A stretch of DNA of 64,000 bases from Streptomyces monomycini. Lineage in GTDB: Bacteria; Actinomycetota; Actinomycetes; Streptomycetales; Streptomycetaceae. This document shows positions 56,773-64,000 of this stretch, in pieces. The DNA lies in assembly GCF_022271435.1 (NCBI RefSeq), contig NZ_JAFIQY010000007.1, positions 124,001 through 188,000 on the forward strand, read 5' to 3'. Under the pieces are notes generated by a model. The model saw only the letters and a program-made list of their open reading frames with translations. It was not told the origin of the DNA and searched no databases. Every line of letters begins with the position of its first letter. The first letter of the stretch is position 1. Both the position numbers and the translations under genes were made by a program.

Positions 56773-57129
56773 ATGAACACCCGGTGTCCCGAACTGAGGG
56801 AGGGCTGCCGGGTGATCTGCCCGGTGGGCGAGATCGACCTGGCCACGGCGCCGGCGTTCCGGGACCAGCTCAGAGGGAACGATGCTGCACTCCCGGCCTT
56901 CGTCGTCGCCGACCTGCGGCAGGTGTCCTTCATCGACAGCAGCGGACTGCAGGAGCTGATGAAGGCCCAGTCACGCTGCGAGGCGGCCGGCGGCTGGGTG
57001 CGGATCGTCTACGACCACGAGGCCGTCGACCTGCTGCTCCGGCTGACCGGCTACGCCGAACAGTTTCCCCGCTACACCAGCGTCGAGGACGCCCGGGACG
57101 ACCGGGCGCCGGAGGCCGCGAACGGGTGA
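56773..57129 (+). CDS. STAS-domain anti-sigma factor antagonist
   Basis: This 118-residue protein has the STAS fold: VICPVGEIDLATAPAFRDQL, FVVADLRQVSFIDSSGLQELMKA with the phosphorylatable serine in DSSGL, and VRIVYDHEAVDLLLRLTGY. Unphosphorylated STAS proteins bind RsbW-like kinases and free a sigma factor. ATG 56773 has GAGGAG nine bases upstream. It is convergent with a second STAS gene. Confidence 0.92.
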   Translation: MNTRCPELREGCRVICPVGEIDLATAPAFRDQLRGNDAALPAFVVADLRQVSFIDSSGLQELMKAQSRCEAAGGWVRIVYDHEAVDLLLRLTGYAEQFPRYTSVEDARDDRAPEAANG

Positions 57130-57186
57130 GCCGGTGACGGAGGTGCCGGTGACGGGTGAGCCGGTGCCGTCGGCACCGCCCGGAGC

Positions 57187-57600
57187 TCAGGCCCCGGGCC
57201 CGGCGCTCACCGGGTGCGGAGGCGGCCAGGCGGGACGGTGGTGCACGGGCAGGCTGGCCAGCGCCTGGGTCACGGTGGGGAAGACGGCCAGCACCTCCTT
57301 GCTGCCGGTGTGCTCCAGCATCCACAGCACCCGGCGCCCCACACAGGCGAGCAGGAGGCGGCCGCGGCGGCGGCTGAGCAGCCAGTGCAGCCCGAGCAGA
57401 CAGTTCAGGCCGCGAGAGTTGCAGTAGACCAGCGCCGAGCAGTCCAGGACCACGTAGCGGTAACCAGCGTCGACGTGGCCGCCCATCGTCGTACGGAAGA
57501 ACTGCTCCCCGGTGTGGTCCAGAGCTCCGCTGACGCGTACCACCGCACACGCGTCACAGTCGGCGACCATGTTGACCAGCAACCCGTCAGCGTGCGGCAT
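57187..57600 (-). CDS. STAS-domain protein with a modified switch motif
   Basis: This 137-residue protein starts at ATG 57600 behind GGAGGTG. It has the STAS core VVRVSGALDHTGEQFF, VVLDCSALVYCNSRGLNCLLGLHWLLSRRRGRLLLACV and VLWMLEHTGSKEVLAVFPTV. The usual D-S-S-G-L is C-N-S-R-G-L, keeping one serine. It is probably an anti-sigma antagonist with altered control. A short Pro-rich tail follows the domain. Confidence 0.88.
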   Translation of the reverse strand: MPHADGLLVNMVADCDACAVVRVSGALDHTGEQFFRTTMGGHVDAGYRYVVLDCSALVYCNSRGLNCLLGLHWLLSRRRGRLLLACVGRRVLWMLEHTGSKEVLAVFPTVTQALASLPVHHRPAWPPPHPVSAGPGA

Positions 57601-57793
57601 GTCGCACCTCCGAGCGCGTTCGCACCAACACCCATGGGGCCGGGCCGACCACGCTATCCGTACGCAGGCACGGGTACCAGGCGGGTCCGGCCCGGAGGCG
57701 GCGAGTTGCGCCACCTCCGAGAGAAAGGCCCGCGGCCCGGATGCCGGACGCGGACCGGACTCCTTCCGTTCCAGTGGTCGTCGCAAACACCCT

Positions 57794-58360
57794 TCAGCTG
57801 CTGTGCGGCCGGGTGGACCCGGACGCGGCCCGCCGGCGGCGCACGGCGAGGCGGCGGGCACCGCTGCCCGCCGAACGGCCGCTTCCCGCCGTCCCCGCCG
57901 GGCGGGCGGCGACGGTGCCGGTGGCGGGCAGCAAGACGAACGGCCATGACATCGGCACGAGTTGGAGCACGCGGTACACGCAGCGCGGCGGCTGGCGCAG
58001 GTAGGTCTCCCCGCCGTGCGCGGCCACCCGGGACCGCACCTCGCACAGCCACTGCAATCCGCTGCAGTCGAAGAAGGTGACCTGGCTCAGGTCCAGCACC
58101 ACCGTGCGGACGGACCGCGAGGACACCTGGGACAGGGCCGGGCCCAGGCGTCGGGCGAGCTCCAGATCCAGGTCGCCGCGGACCGACAGCAGCAGCGTCT
58201 CCCCGTCCCGCCGCGCACGCCAGCAGGGTCCGTCGCTCTTCGGGTACGAGCCGGTCGGCCGCCTGCGCGGCCCGCCGTCGTAGCGCCACCAGCGGGCGCC
58301 GGTACGGGCGAGGCGGCGGGGAACGGCGCGGCCACGGAAGCAGCGTGCGATACCGGACAC
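57794..58360 (-). CDS. STAS-domain protein with extended termini
   Basis: This 188-residue protein starts at GTG 58360 behind GGAGGAG. After an Arg-rich N-terminal stretch of about 50 residues comes a STAS domain (LLLSVRGDLDLELARRLGPALSQ, VVLDLSQVTFFDCSGLQWLCEV with serine in DCSGL, YRVLQLVPMSWPFVLLP) and a basic Ala/Gly/Arg tail. The third STAS protein within 1.6 kb; all probably take part in one or more partner-switching circuits with the RsbW-like kinase encoded next. Confidence 0.85.
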   Translation of the reverse strand: MSGIARCFRGRAVPRRLARTGARWWRYDGGPRRRPTGSYPKSDGPCWRARRDGETLLLSVRGDLDLELARRLGPALSQVSSRSVRTVVLDLSQVTFFDCSGLQWLCEVRSRVAAHGGETYLRQPPRCVYRVLQLVPMSWPFVLLPATGTVAARPAGTAGSGRSAGSGARRLAVRRRRAASGSTRPHSS

Positions 58361-58840
58361 AGGCGTCTCCTCCGTCGGTGGACGAGTCCCGGCCCGTAGG
58401 GAGGTGGCCGGGCAGTCGTGGCCGAGCGGGTGGGCGGTCCGATGCCGTGCGGGGCGTTCGCCGACCCGCCCGTCGGCTTCAACCGGTCTGATGCCCCCGA
58501 TTCCGCCGGGACAAGCACGCGCCGGGGGAGCGTCCCACCGGAGGCACGCGGCCCCCGGACACCTGAACGGCCACCCCGTCACTGTACGAGGCCGGCCGCC
58601 GGCCGGGGCCGCGGCGCTCGCGGCCCGGACGGACGGCCGGTGTGCACGGCCGGGACGGCCGGCGTGCGCGGTCCGGGCGGGCGGCGGCGTTCGCAGACGG
58701 TGGTCACGCCACCGTACGACCCGTACTACGGCGGAACCGTGCGTGGCTGTCACCCGAACGGGGCATGGGTGGTACAGACCAGCCGCCGCGATCCGGCCAC
58801 CGAGGCGTAACCGCAGGGGGCCGACTGGCCCTTGGGGGGA
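58361..58840. other. 480-base divergent intergenic stretch
   Basis: It lies between the third STAS gene and the RsbW-like gene and should hold both promoters. It contains a short imperfect direct repeat (GGACGGCCGG near 58629 and 58648). No gene is supported. Confidence 0.4.
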
Positions 58841-59269
58841 GTGAGCCGAAGGTTGTGTACCCGCCCTCGCGCCCGCGTCCGGACGACGCGGGCCGAGTAC
58901 CTCTTGCCCCACGCCCACGAATCCGTCTTCTGGGCCCGTCGGCTGACCGCCGCCTTCCTGGCCCGGGACGGCACCGCCGCACCCTGCCCGGCCGATCCGG
59001 CGGACGCCTTCCTGATCGTCACCGAACTGGTCGCCAACGTCACCCGCCACACCCGCAGCAGCTGCCGGCTGCGCCTGTGCGTCCAGGACGGCACCCTGAC
59101 GGTCGAGGTGAGCGACGACTGCCCCGACCGGCCCCGGCTCCGCCCGGCCGGTGACGGCGACGAGAGCGGCCGCGGCCTGCTGATCGTGCACGCCCTCGCG
59201 CACACCCTCGACGTCCTCGACGGCCCGACGGGCGGCAAGACGATCCGGGCCACCCTGGGCGCCGGATGA
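58841..59269 (+). CDS. RsbW-like ATP-binding anti-sigma kinase
   Basis: About 142 residues. The GHKL ATPase motifs are an N-box FLIVTELVANVTRHT, a G1 box EVSDDCPDRP and a G2 box ESGRGLLIVHALAH, followed by GGKTIRATL. Proteins of this type bind sigma factors and phosphorylate STAS antagonists. The start is uncertain (TTG 58832 or GTG 58841) because the ribosome binding site GGGGGGA is very close. It lies opposite three STAS genes, suggesting one switch module; a SigB-type sigma factor is found at 7.4 kb. Confidence 0.85.
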   Translation: MSRRLCTRPRARVRTTRAEYLLPHAHESVFWARRLTAAFLARDGTAAPCPADPADAFLIVTELVANVTRHTRSSCRLRLCVQDGTLTVEVSDDCPDRPRLRPAGDGDESGRGLLIVHALAHTLDVLDGPTGGKTIRATLGAG

Positions 59270-59307
59270 GCGCCGGCCGGGCGTCGGGGAGTTCGTGTCG
59301 CGACGTC

Positions 59308-60414
59308 TCAGGAGGAGGCGAACGCGGCTTCCAGGCGCGGAACGTAGTCGACGAGGTCCCGCGCCCAGCACCCGTGGGTATGGCCGCCGTTGCAGTCGCT
59401 GCCCCAGCCGGACCCGTTGCCGTAATTCACGTAGTGGTACGGCAGACCGAGGGCGTCCAGCCGGTCCTTGGCGTGCCGGGCGGCCGCTTCCACCCAGAAC
59501 TCCGCGTCGGCGGGGCTGCCGTCGCCGTTGCCGGTGTACATCGCGATGCCCGTGTCGCGCAGCGCCGCCATGTGGGCGGTGGGATCGGCGGCGTTCCACC
59601 GCCAGTCGGCGTTGAACACCGGATACGGCGAGCCGAACACCGCGTCACTGGACACCGCGGGCCCGAAGTCCAGACCGCAGGCGGAGCCCGCGCCGGCACC
59701 GCACAGCGGAGCACCGATGTTGGTCAGGGTGGCGACCACGGCGGCGCGGATGACCCCCGCGTCCACCGACAGGTCGTTCGCACCGGAGAACGTCGCGACC
59801 TGACCGAACAGACCGGGATGCCGCTGGGCGTAGTGCAGCGCGCCGAAGCCGCCCATCGAGATGCCGCCGACGGCACGGCCCTTCCGGTCCGCGACCGTGC
59901 GCAGGTTCGCGTCGACGAACGGAAGCACCTGACCGATGTGGAAGTTCTCCCAGTTCTGCGCGCCGGCCGCGGTCTTCTGGTCGAGCCAGTTGGCGTACCA
60001 GCCACGCCGGCCGCCGTCCGGAACGACCGTGATCATCGACTGCGCCGCGGTGAGCGCGGGGTAGGCGAGAGCCGGGTTGCCGGGGTCGTCGGAGGCGCCG
60101 TGCAGGAAGTAGAACACCGGGTACCGCTTGGCCGGATCGGCCGCGTAGTCGCGGGGCAGCAGGATGCGGACGCGGTGCTCGCCGGCGACCTCGGCCGTCT
60201 TGACGGTGATGACGAAGTTGGTGGCGGTGCCGGTCGCGGGCGCGGTCTGGGCCAGACCGAAGGCGTCGTGCAGCTGAGGGGGCGCGGAGGCGTCGGCCGG
60301 AGCGGCGCCCTGCGCGGGCGGTACGGCCCGCGCGGCGGGCGCGCCCAGAAACAGCAGGGCCGACGCCAGGGCGACGGTCGCCCACGAACGCGTGCGAAGC
60401 AGGGCGAATGCCAT
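59308..60414 (-). CDS. Secreted esterase of the Ag85/putative esterase (esterase D-like) family
   Basis: This 368-residue alpha/beta hydrolase has a signal peptide (residues 1-30, ending APAARA). Core motifs are YPVFYFLHGASDDPGN, VVPDGGRRGWYANW, the nucleophile elbow GGISMGGFGALHYA with Ser 186, and a late histidine in NGGHTHGCWARDL. Antigen 85-like and feruloyl esterase-type enzymes share this architecture, so acyl transfer or release of acyl groups from cell-wall or plant polymers is possible. It is divergent from a GNAT gene. Confidence 0.88.
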   Translation of the reverse strand: MAFALLRTRSWATVALASALLFLGAPAARAVPPAQGAAPADASAPPQLHDAFGLAQTAPATGTATNFVITVKTAEVAGEHRVRILLPRDYAADPAKRYPVFYFLHGASDDPGNPALAYPALTAAQSMITVVPDGGRRGWYANWLDQKTAAGAQNWENFHIGQVLPFVDANLRTVADRKGRAVGGISMGGFGALHYAQRHPGLFGQVATFSGANDLSVDAGVIRAAVVATLTNIGAPLCGAGAGSACGLDFGPAVSSDAVFGSPYPVFNADWRWNAADPTAHMAALRDTGIAMYTGNGDGSPADAEFWVEAAARHAKDRLDALGLPYHYVNYGNGSGWGSDCNGGHTHGCWARDLVDYVPRLEAAFASS

Positions 60415-60650
60415 CGGGCCGCTTCCTCTCGGTTGCGTGGGAACGCAAAGGCAAGGCCGCCGGGGCGCGGCCGGACAGGCCGAGTGTGACCCAAGTGGCG
60501 AACGGTGAAGGGGGTTTCCAGAAAATCCTTCCGATTTCGGGTGCGTCCCTGTGCTGTCCGCACGGCGGCCCCGGTACGGCGCGGCCGTCCGACGGCCCGG
60601 TACGGCGAACAGGCCACCCGCCGACCAACGAAGATCACCATGAGTGCAGA

Positions 60651-61268
60651 ATGACCGATGTGCCGATAACGAACACCCCGCAGAGGGCGACGGTCGACGA
60701 CGCCCGACTGGTCAGCAGTACCCTGGCCCGCGCTTTTGACGACGACCCGATGATGCGCTGGTTCTTCCCCGACGACTCGTCCCGCGAGACCGGACTGACC
60801 CGTTACTTCACCACGCTGTTCACCCGGCAGTACGCCCACCACGGCGTGTGCGAACGCACCGGCGCGGCGGCCGCCTTCTGGGTACCGCCGGAGGGTCAGG
60901 CGAAGGCCGTCCCCGACGCGGAGACCGTCCAGGAACTCCAGGACATCCTCGGCGACCGCGCCCCGCTGTTCCGCGACACCGTGATGGCAGCGGCCGAGCA
61001 CGCACCCCAGGAACCGCACTGGTACCTCGCGGTGATCGGCGCCGACCCCGCCGCCCAGGGCCAGGGACACGGAGCCGCGCTGCTGCGCTCGGGCCTGGCC
61101 CAGGCCGACGCGGCGGGCCTGCCCGTCTACCTGGAGTCCTCCAAACCGTCCAACGTCCCCGTCTACGAACACTTCGGTTTCGTCGTACGCGGAGAAATGG
61201 AACTCCCGGGCGGCGGCCCGAAGCTGTGGGCCATGCGGCGCGACCCCCGCACCCCTGAGAGCGTCTGA
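60651..61268 (+). CDS. GNAT family N-acetyltransferase
   Basis: This 205-residue protein has the GNAT fold: an N-terminal helix region LVSSTLARAFDDDPMMRWFFPD, the acetyl-CoA binding motif A YLAVIGADPAAQGQGHGAALL, and motif B AAGLPVYLESSKPSNVPVYEHFGFVVRGEMELP. This pattern is common in actinobacterial GNAT enzymes near biosynthetic genes, sometimes acting on antibiotics. Substrate unknown. No strong ribosome binding site is visible before ATG 60651. Confidence 0.9.
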   Translation: MTDVPITNTPQRATVDDARLVSSTLARAFDDDPMMRWFFPDDSSRETGLTRYFTTLFTRQYAHHGVCERTGAAAAFWVPPEGQAKAVPDAETVQELQDILGDRAPLFRDTVMAAAEHAPQEPHWYLAVIGADPAAQGQGHGAALLRSGLAQADAAGLPVYLESSKPSNVPVYEHFGFVVRGEMELPGGGPKLWAMRRDPRTPESV

Positions 61269-61463
61269 ACACCGAAGGACGCGCTACGGACGGGAGCCGT
61301 GACCGCACGGCGGGCGTGACACGGGAAACCCGCAACGCCTGCGGTCGGTTACGGCACCCCCGGACCCGAACCAGAAGAAGCTGGAGCGTTACGGCCGGCG
61401 CGCCCATTTCCCCCAGCGTCCTACCGGTTTCCGGCGAGTGAACATGACGGAACCCGAAGTCTG

Positions 61464-61760
61464 TCAGGGCGGTGGCGGACGGAATGTGTATGCGAAGCGG
61501 TCGAAGTCGAGAGTCCAGGCGTACTGGGCGAGGAACGCCTGCGAGAGCAGGCCGTTGATCGTGATGCCGCCGAAACGGGACCAAGGCGCCGTTCTGGCCG
61601 GGGTGATGGACAGGAGGCGGCCGGACTGTTCCAGCGGTCCCAGGCGCAAGGGGTGGGCGGCCAGGGTGTCGATGCGACGGTCCCCGGCGCGATCACGTAG
61701 ATCAGGGCGCCCCGGCAGGGGCAGGAGAGCGGCAGGTCGGGGGATGGGGCGCGTGCTCAT
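61464..61760 (-). pseudogene. C-terminal fragment, possibly of a secreted retropepsin-like protease
   Basis: The frame encodes about 98 residues. Its second half, RFGGITINGLLSQAFLAQYAWTLDFDRFAYTFRPP, resembles the terminal block of clan AA aspartic protease-like domains, where a G-x-L-G-x-x-F-L motif is followed by an aromatic-rich strand. The N-terminal half looks like out-of-frame sequence; a different frame upstream reads GALIYVIAPGT. The catalytic D-T/S-G is missing. It is therefore read as a truncated, frameshifted relic. The family assignment is tentative. Confidence 0.4.
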
Positions 61761-61965
61761 ATTGGAACCAGGCGAGCATGATGCCCTCGGTGACCTAAAT
61801 GCGGGCGGCGTCTGCGTTCCAGGAGCGGTGAAGACCTCGATGTCCGCGCGGCCGATCCCTTAGCGTTGCCAGGAGCCGATATCGGCGGCGTCCTCGCCGG
61901 TCGACGCAGCTGTCTGCTACGCCTTCCCGTCCGGCCTTGCCGAAATCGGCTCCTCGCAGTGCTGC

Positions 61966-63363
61966 CTACTGGAAACCCTTATCGGCGCGCCCTCCGAGCC
62001 GCTGTGCGACCCGTTCGGCGGCCTGCTGACCCGTGAGCACGGCGCCGTTCATGGTTCCGGCCCACTCGCCCGCGGTTTCCACCCCGGCCCAGTGGACGCG
62101 CCCGTGAGGCTCCGTGAGGGCGCTGCCGTAACTGACGGATGCATAGGGGGCTACAGCAGGGTTCGGCCCTCCCGGGGCGAACGGTTCGGATTCCGCCCCC
62201 CAGCAGTGGTCCAGGTAGCCGATGGGGGTGCTCGCCTGGGCGCCGTACAGCTCGACGAGCTGGTCGATCACCCGGCGACGTCGATCGGCCGAGCGGAAAC
62301 CGTCGAAGACGCGAGGGTCGCAAAAGGCCATCAGGACACCTGGTCCGCTGTCGCCGGGTGAAACGTCGAAGGTGATGAACACGGTCCCGGTGTCGGTCAG
62401 TGCCTCCCCCGAAAGCCCGCTGCTCCGCCAGAAGGGCTTCTCATAGGCGACGAACGCCTTGCTCAGCGTGCCCAGACGCCAGGTCTTCGTGAGCCCTTCG
62501 GCCTTTTCAGGCAGGGCAGGTTGGAAAACGATGTCGGCGCGGTGTGAGGGGGCGGCAGTGACGATGGCGTACTTGGCGTTGATCACTTTCGAGTCGGTGC
62601 TCACCGTGACGCCGCTGTCGTCCTGGCTGATTCGGCGAACAGGGGCACCCACGACCACCCTGTCGCCGAGTTGCTCGGCGAGCCTCATGGCGATCTCTTG
62701 AGTGGTTTCGGTGATTCGCTCCTCTTGCTGACCGCCCTCGACGCTGAGCATGTGCTCTACACCCCCTGCAGCGCGAATGTAGCGCAACGCGTGCAGCAGA
62801 GAGACGTCCCCCGGGCTGCAGCCCCACTGCACCTTGGTGAGGATGGACATCAGCGCACGAGTGCTCGTTGTCGCTTGCTGCTGGTCGAGCCATTCTCCGA
62901 ACGAAATCGCGTCAAGCCGGCCGGCGTCCGGGGATTCCCAGGCTCCATCGACGTCGATGGTCGAAGTCAGCTCCCCCACCGCCATCTGGATGCGGGCCAA
63001 GTCCTCCAAGGCTTCAGGTGAGACCTCGGGAAAGGTGCCGGTGTAGGTGCTGCGCTGTCCGTCCATCCACAGGACGTTGTGGCCTTCGTCGAACTGACTG
63101 GTCGTGGTGCACCCCAATCGGCTCGCGAGGTCTCGGATCGCAGTGTGCCGCCGTGCGACCCACGTTGCCCCGAGGTCGACCTTGACTCCGGCCACTTCGC
63201 CTGAGAACGCTCGGCCTCCGACGCGGTCGCGACCTTCTACGACCAAGACCGACACGCCCATGTTCACCAGCTGTTCTGCGGCGGTCAGGCCGGCGAAGCC
63301 AGCACCGACGATCACGACGTCGACTGCTGTGTCCTCGGTTCCGCCTTCAAGAGAGTTCGACAT
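61966..63363 (-). CDS. Flavin monoamine oxidase family protein
   Basis: This 465-residue FAD enzyme starts at ATG 63363 behind AAGGAGGAAA. The dinucleotide-binding motif is VVIVGAGFAGLTAAEQL (GxGxxG at 20-25), followed by VVEGRDRVGGRA; LGATWV, the substrate-region QWGCSPGDVSLLHALRYIRAAGG, and the C-terminal flavin-contact region VHWAGVETAGEWAGTMNGAVLTGQQAAERV all fit monoamine/putrescine oxidases. It would oxidatively deaminate an amine, releasing aldehyde, ammonia and hydrogen peroxide. GC content and codon bias are visibly lower than in neighbours, suggesting recent acquisition. Confidence 0.93.
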   Translation of the reverse strand: MSNSLEGGTEDTAVDVVIVGAGFAGLTAAEQLVNMGVSVLVVEGRDRVGGRAFSGEVAGVKVDLGATWVARRHTAIRDLASRLGCTTTSQFDEGHNVLWMDGQRSTYTGTFPEVSPEALEDLARIQMAVGELTSTIDVDGAWESPDAGRLDAISFGEWLDQQQATTSTRALMSILTKVQWGCSPGDVSLLHALRYIRAAGGVEHMLSVEGGQQEERITETTQEIAMRLAEQLGDRVVVGAPVRRISQDDSGVTVSTDSKVINAKYAIVTAAPSHRADIVFQPALPEKAEGLTKTWRLGTLSKAFVAYEKPFWRSSGLSGEALTDTGTVFITFDVSPGDSGPGVLMAFCDPRVFDGFRSADRRRRVIDQLVELYGAQASTPIGYLDHCWGAESEPFAPGGPNPAVAPYASVSYGSALTEPHGRVHWAGVETAGEWAGTMNGAVLTGQQAAERVAQRLGGRADKGFQ

Positions 63364-63969
63364 GCTTTCCTCCTTCACTCACGCGGTCCGCGCATTGTGA
63401 GATGTATTGGGTGAACGGGGCAGTAAGGGATTCGGGAATGGGATGTTCCGTCGTGCCGGTATGGCGACGCGCCACGCCCGAATCCGCGGTTTTCATTCCT
63501 GGTTCCGACTCCTCGTTGGTCGCGGTTCCGACGTTTCCACCGTCCCAACTGTGGATCCCGCCTGCAACAAAAACGTGCACCTGTCTCGTGCGGAAGAAGT
63601 GCACGATGCACCGAACTCTTGATTTCGGATGGTCACCGATTGACAAGCGCTGTGATACGCACCATGCCCCGCCATGCCCGGAGCGCGTGACTTCATTCGG
63701 ACAATTCGGCAATCGTGAACGTGCTTGCCGTTCGGTCTCGTAATCGAACACCGGCGTCGGCTGCGGTCTGTTCCCTCGGAAGGAATCAGAACAGAGAAGG
63801 ATTTCAGTCGAGCAGGTAGTGGTCGCTCTTGAGCGGCTGCCCTGTCAGCGCCGGATGGCCGAACACTCCAGGGTGCCGCTGACCTTTGGGCGGTGGCGGT
63901 GGCGGTGGTGGGGGCGGAGGCCGGATCGGCCGAGTTGTGCCTGGTGATCCGGCCTCCGCTCTCCTTTGC
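63364..63969. other. 606-base intergenic stretch upstream of the amine oxidase
   Basis: The left two thirds are AT-richer than the rest of the window and no convincing gene is seen. At 63891-63918 there is a short GGTGGC-type simple repeat, and at 63913-63958 a terminator hairpin for a gene beyond the window edge. Confidence 0.45.
63913..63958 (-). terminator. 14-bp hairpin terminator at the right edge
   Basis: GCGGAGGCCGGATC (63913-63926) pairs perfectly with GATCCGGCCTCCGC (63945-63958) around an 18-base loop. It begins 12 bases beyond a minus-strand stop codon at 63970-63972. Confidence 0.8.
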
Positions 63970-64000
63970 TCAGGGGACGAGTACGAGGCGGATCGGGTCT
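63970..64000 (-). CDS. C-terminal end of a minus-strand gene running off the window
   Basis: On the minus strand the last codons read DPIRLVLVP and then TGA (63972-63970), directly before a strong terminator. The position of the terminator supports this frame as the end of a real gene. Nothing can be said about its function. Confidence 0.5.
   Translation of the reverse strand, partial: DPIRLVLVP

Noticed and set aside
63347..63751. A 134-residue minus-strand frame upstream of the amine oxidase.
   Set aside because: It overlaps the strong ribosome binding site and start of the amine oxidase, has no domain pattern, and is open mainly because the region is AT-richer.
63780..63999. A minus-strand frame with a polyproline run followed by GHPALTGQPLKSDHYLLD.
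   Set aside because: It runs through the strong terminator hairpin at 63913-63958 and competes with the better-supported gene end at 63970. The polyproline comes from a simple GGTGGC repeat.

Overview
The window is about 70% GC or more, with GC-biased third codon positions, strong GGAGG-type ribosome binding sites, GTG starts, a TTA codon in a pathway regulator, Tat and Sec exported hydrolases, and a dense mix of biosynthetic and regulatory genes. This is a Streptomyces-like actinomycete chromosome, probably an accessory-rich region. No tRNA, rRNA, CRISPR array, transposase or integrase was recognised.

Layout. 1-6.6 kb is the 3' end of a nonribosomal peptide cluster: an NRPS (C-A-PCP-C) followed by a DrrA/DrrB-type drug exporter pair and a small proline-rich protein. 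6.7-8.7 kb holds a stand-alone DUF3662/FhaA-N protein, a SigB-type sigma factor and a DUF5133 protein. 8.8-10.2 kb is a divergent MarR/SDR pair with two identical operator palindromes. 10.3-13.7 kb has a secreted ribosome-inactivating protein (ricin A-chain fold) co-directional with a small secreted ricin-B lectin, divergent from an ECF sigma factor fused to membrane segments and an AbfB-like sugar-binding domain. 14.2-18.1 kb is a secreted GH10-CBM13-GH62 arabinoxylanase followed by decayed remnants of a GH74 enzyme and an FN3 protein. 18.2-27.1 kb is a Tat-exported GH36-type alpha-galactosidase, a GntR regulator and a galactosamine/tagatose operon (gatZ, agaS, sugar kinase, EamA transporter, gatY) with repeated TGGTAT-N5-TGGTAT sites. 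27.2-34.6 kb is mostly housekeeping or small regulator-enzyme pairs.

34.9-51.4 kb is the most interesting region: a RiPP cluster of the thiopeptide/azole class. It has a TTA-containing LuxR-family (LAL) regulator, a split LanB pair (glutamylation protein plus SpaB-C-type protein), a YcaO cyclodehydratase, a 60-residue precursor ending CCSCCCC, a double SagB-type dehydrogenase, an ocin-ThiF-type maturation protein, a divergent UvrA-like (DrrC-type) protein and a cytochrome P450 with atypical motifs. The same palindrome, CTACGG-N5-CCGTAG, lies upstream of the precursor and of the ThiF-type gene at the same distance from a candidate -10 element. A perfect 17-bp hairpin separates the precursor from the enzyme genes.

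52-64 kb holds signalling genes (SpoIIE/PP2C phosphatase, three STAS proteins, an RsbW-like kinase), a PadR/acyl-CoA dehydrogenase pair with a clear operator, secreted SH3 and esterase proteins, a GNAT enzyme, a protease-like fragment and a flavin amine oxidase in a stretch of lower GC. All functions are inferred by reading the sequence and recalling families; no database search was run.
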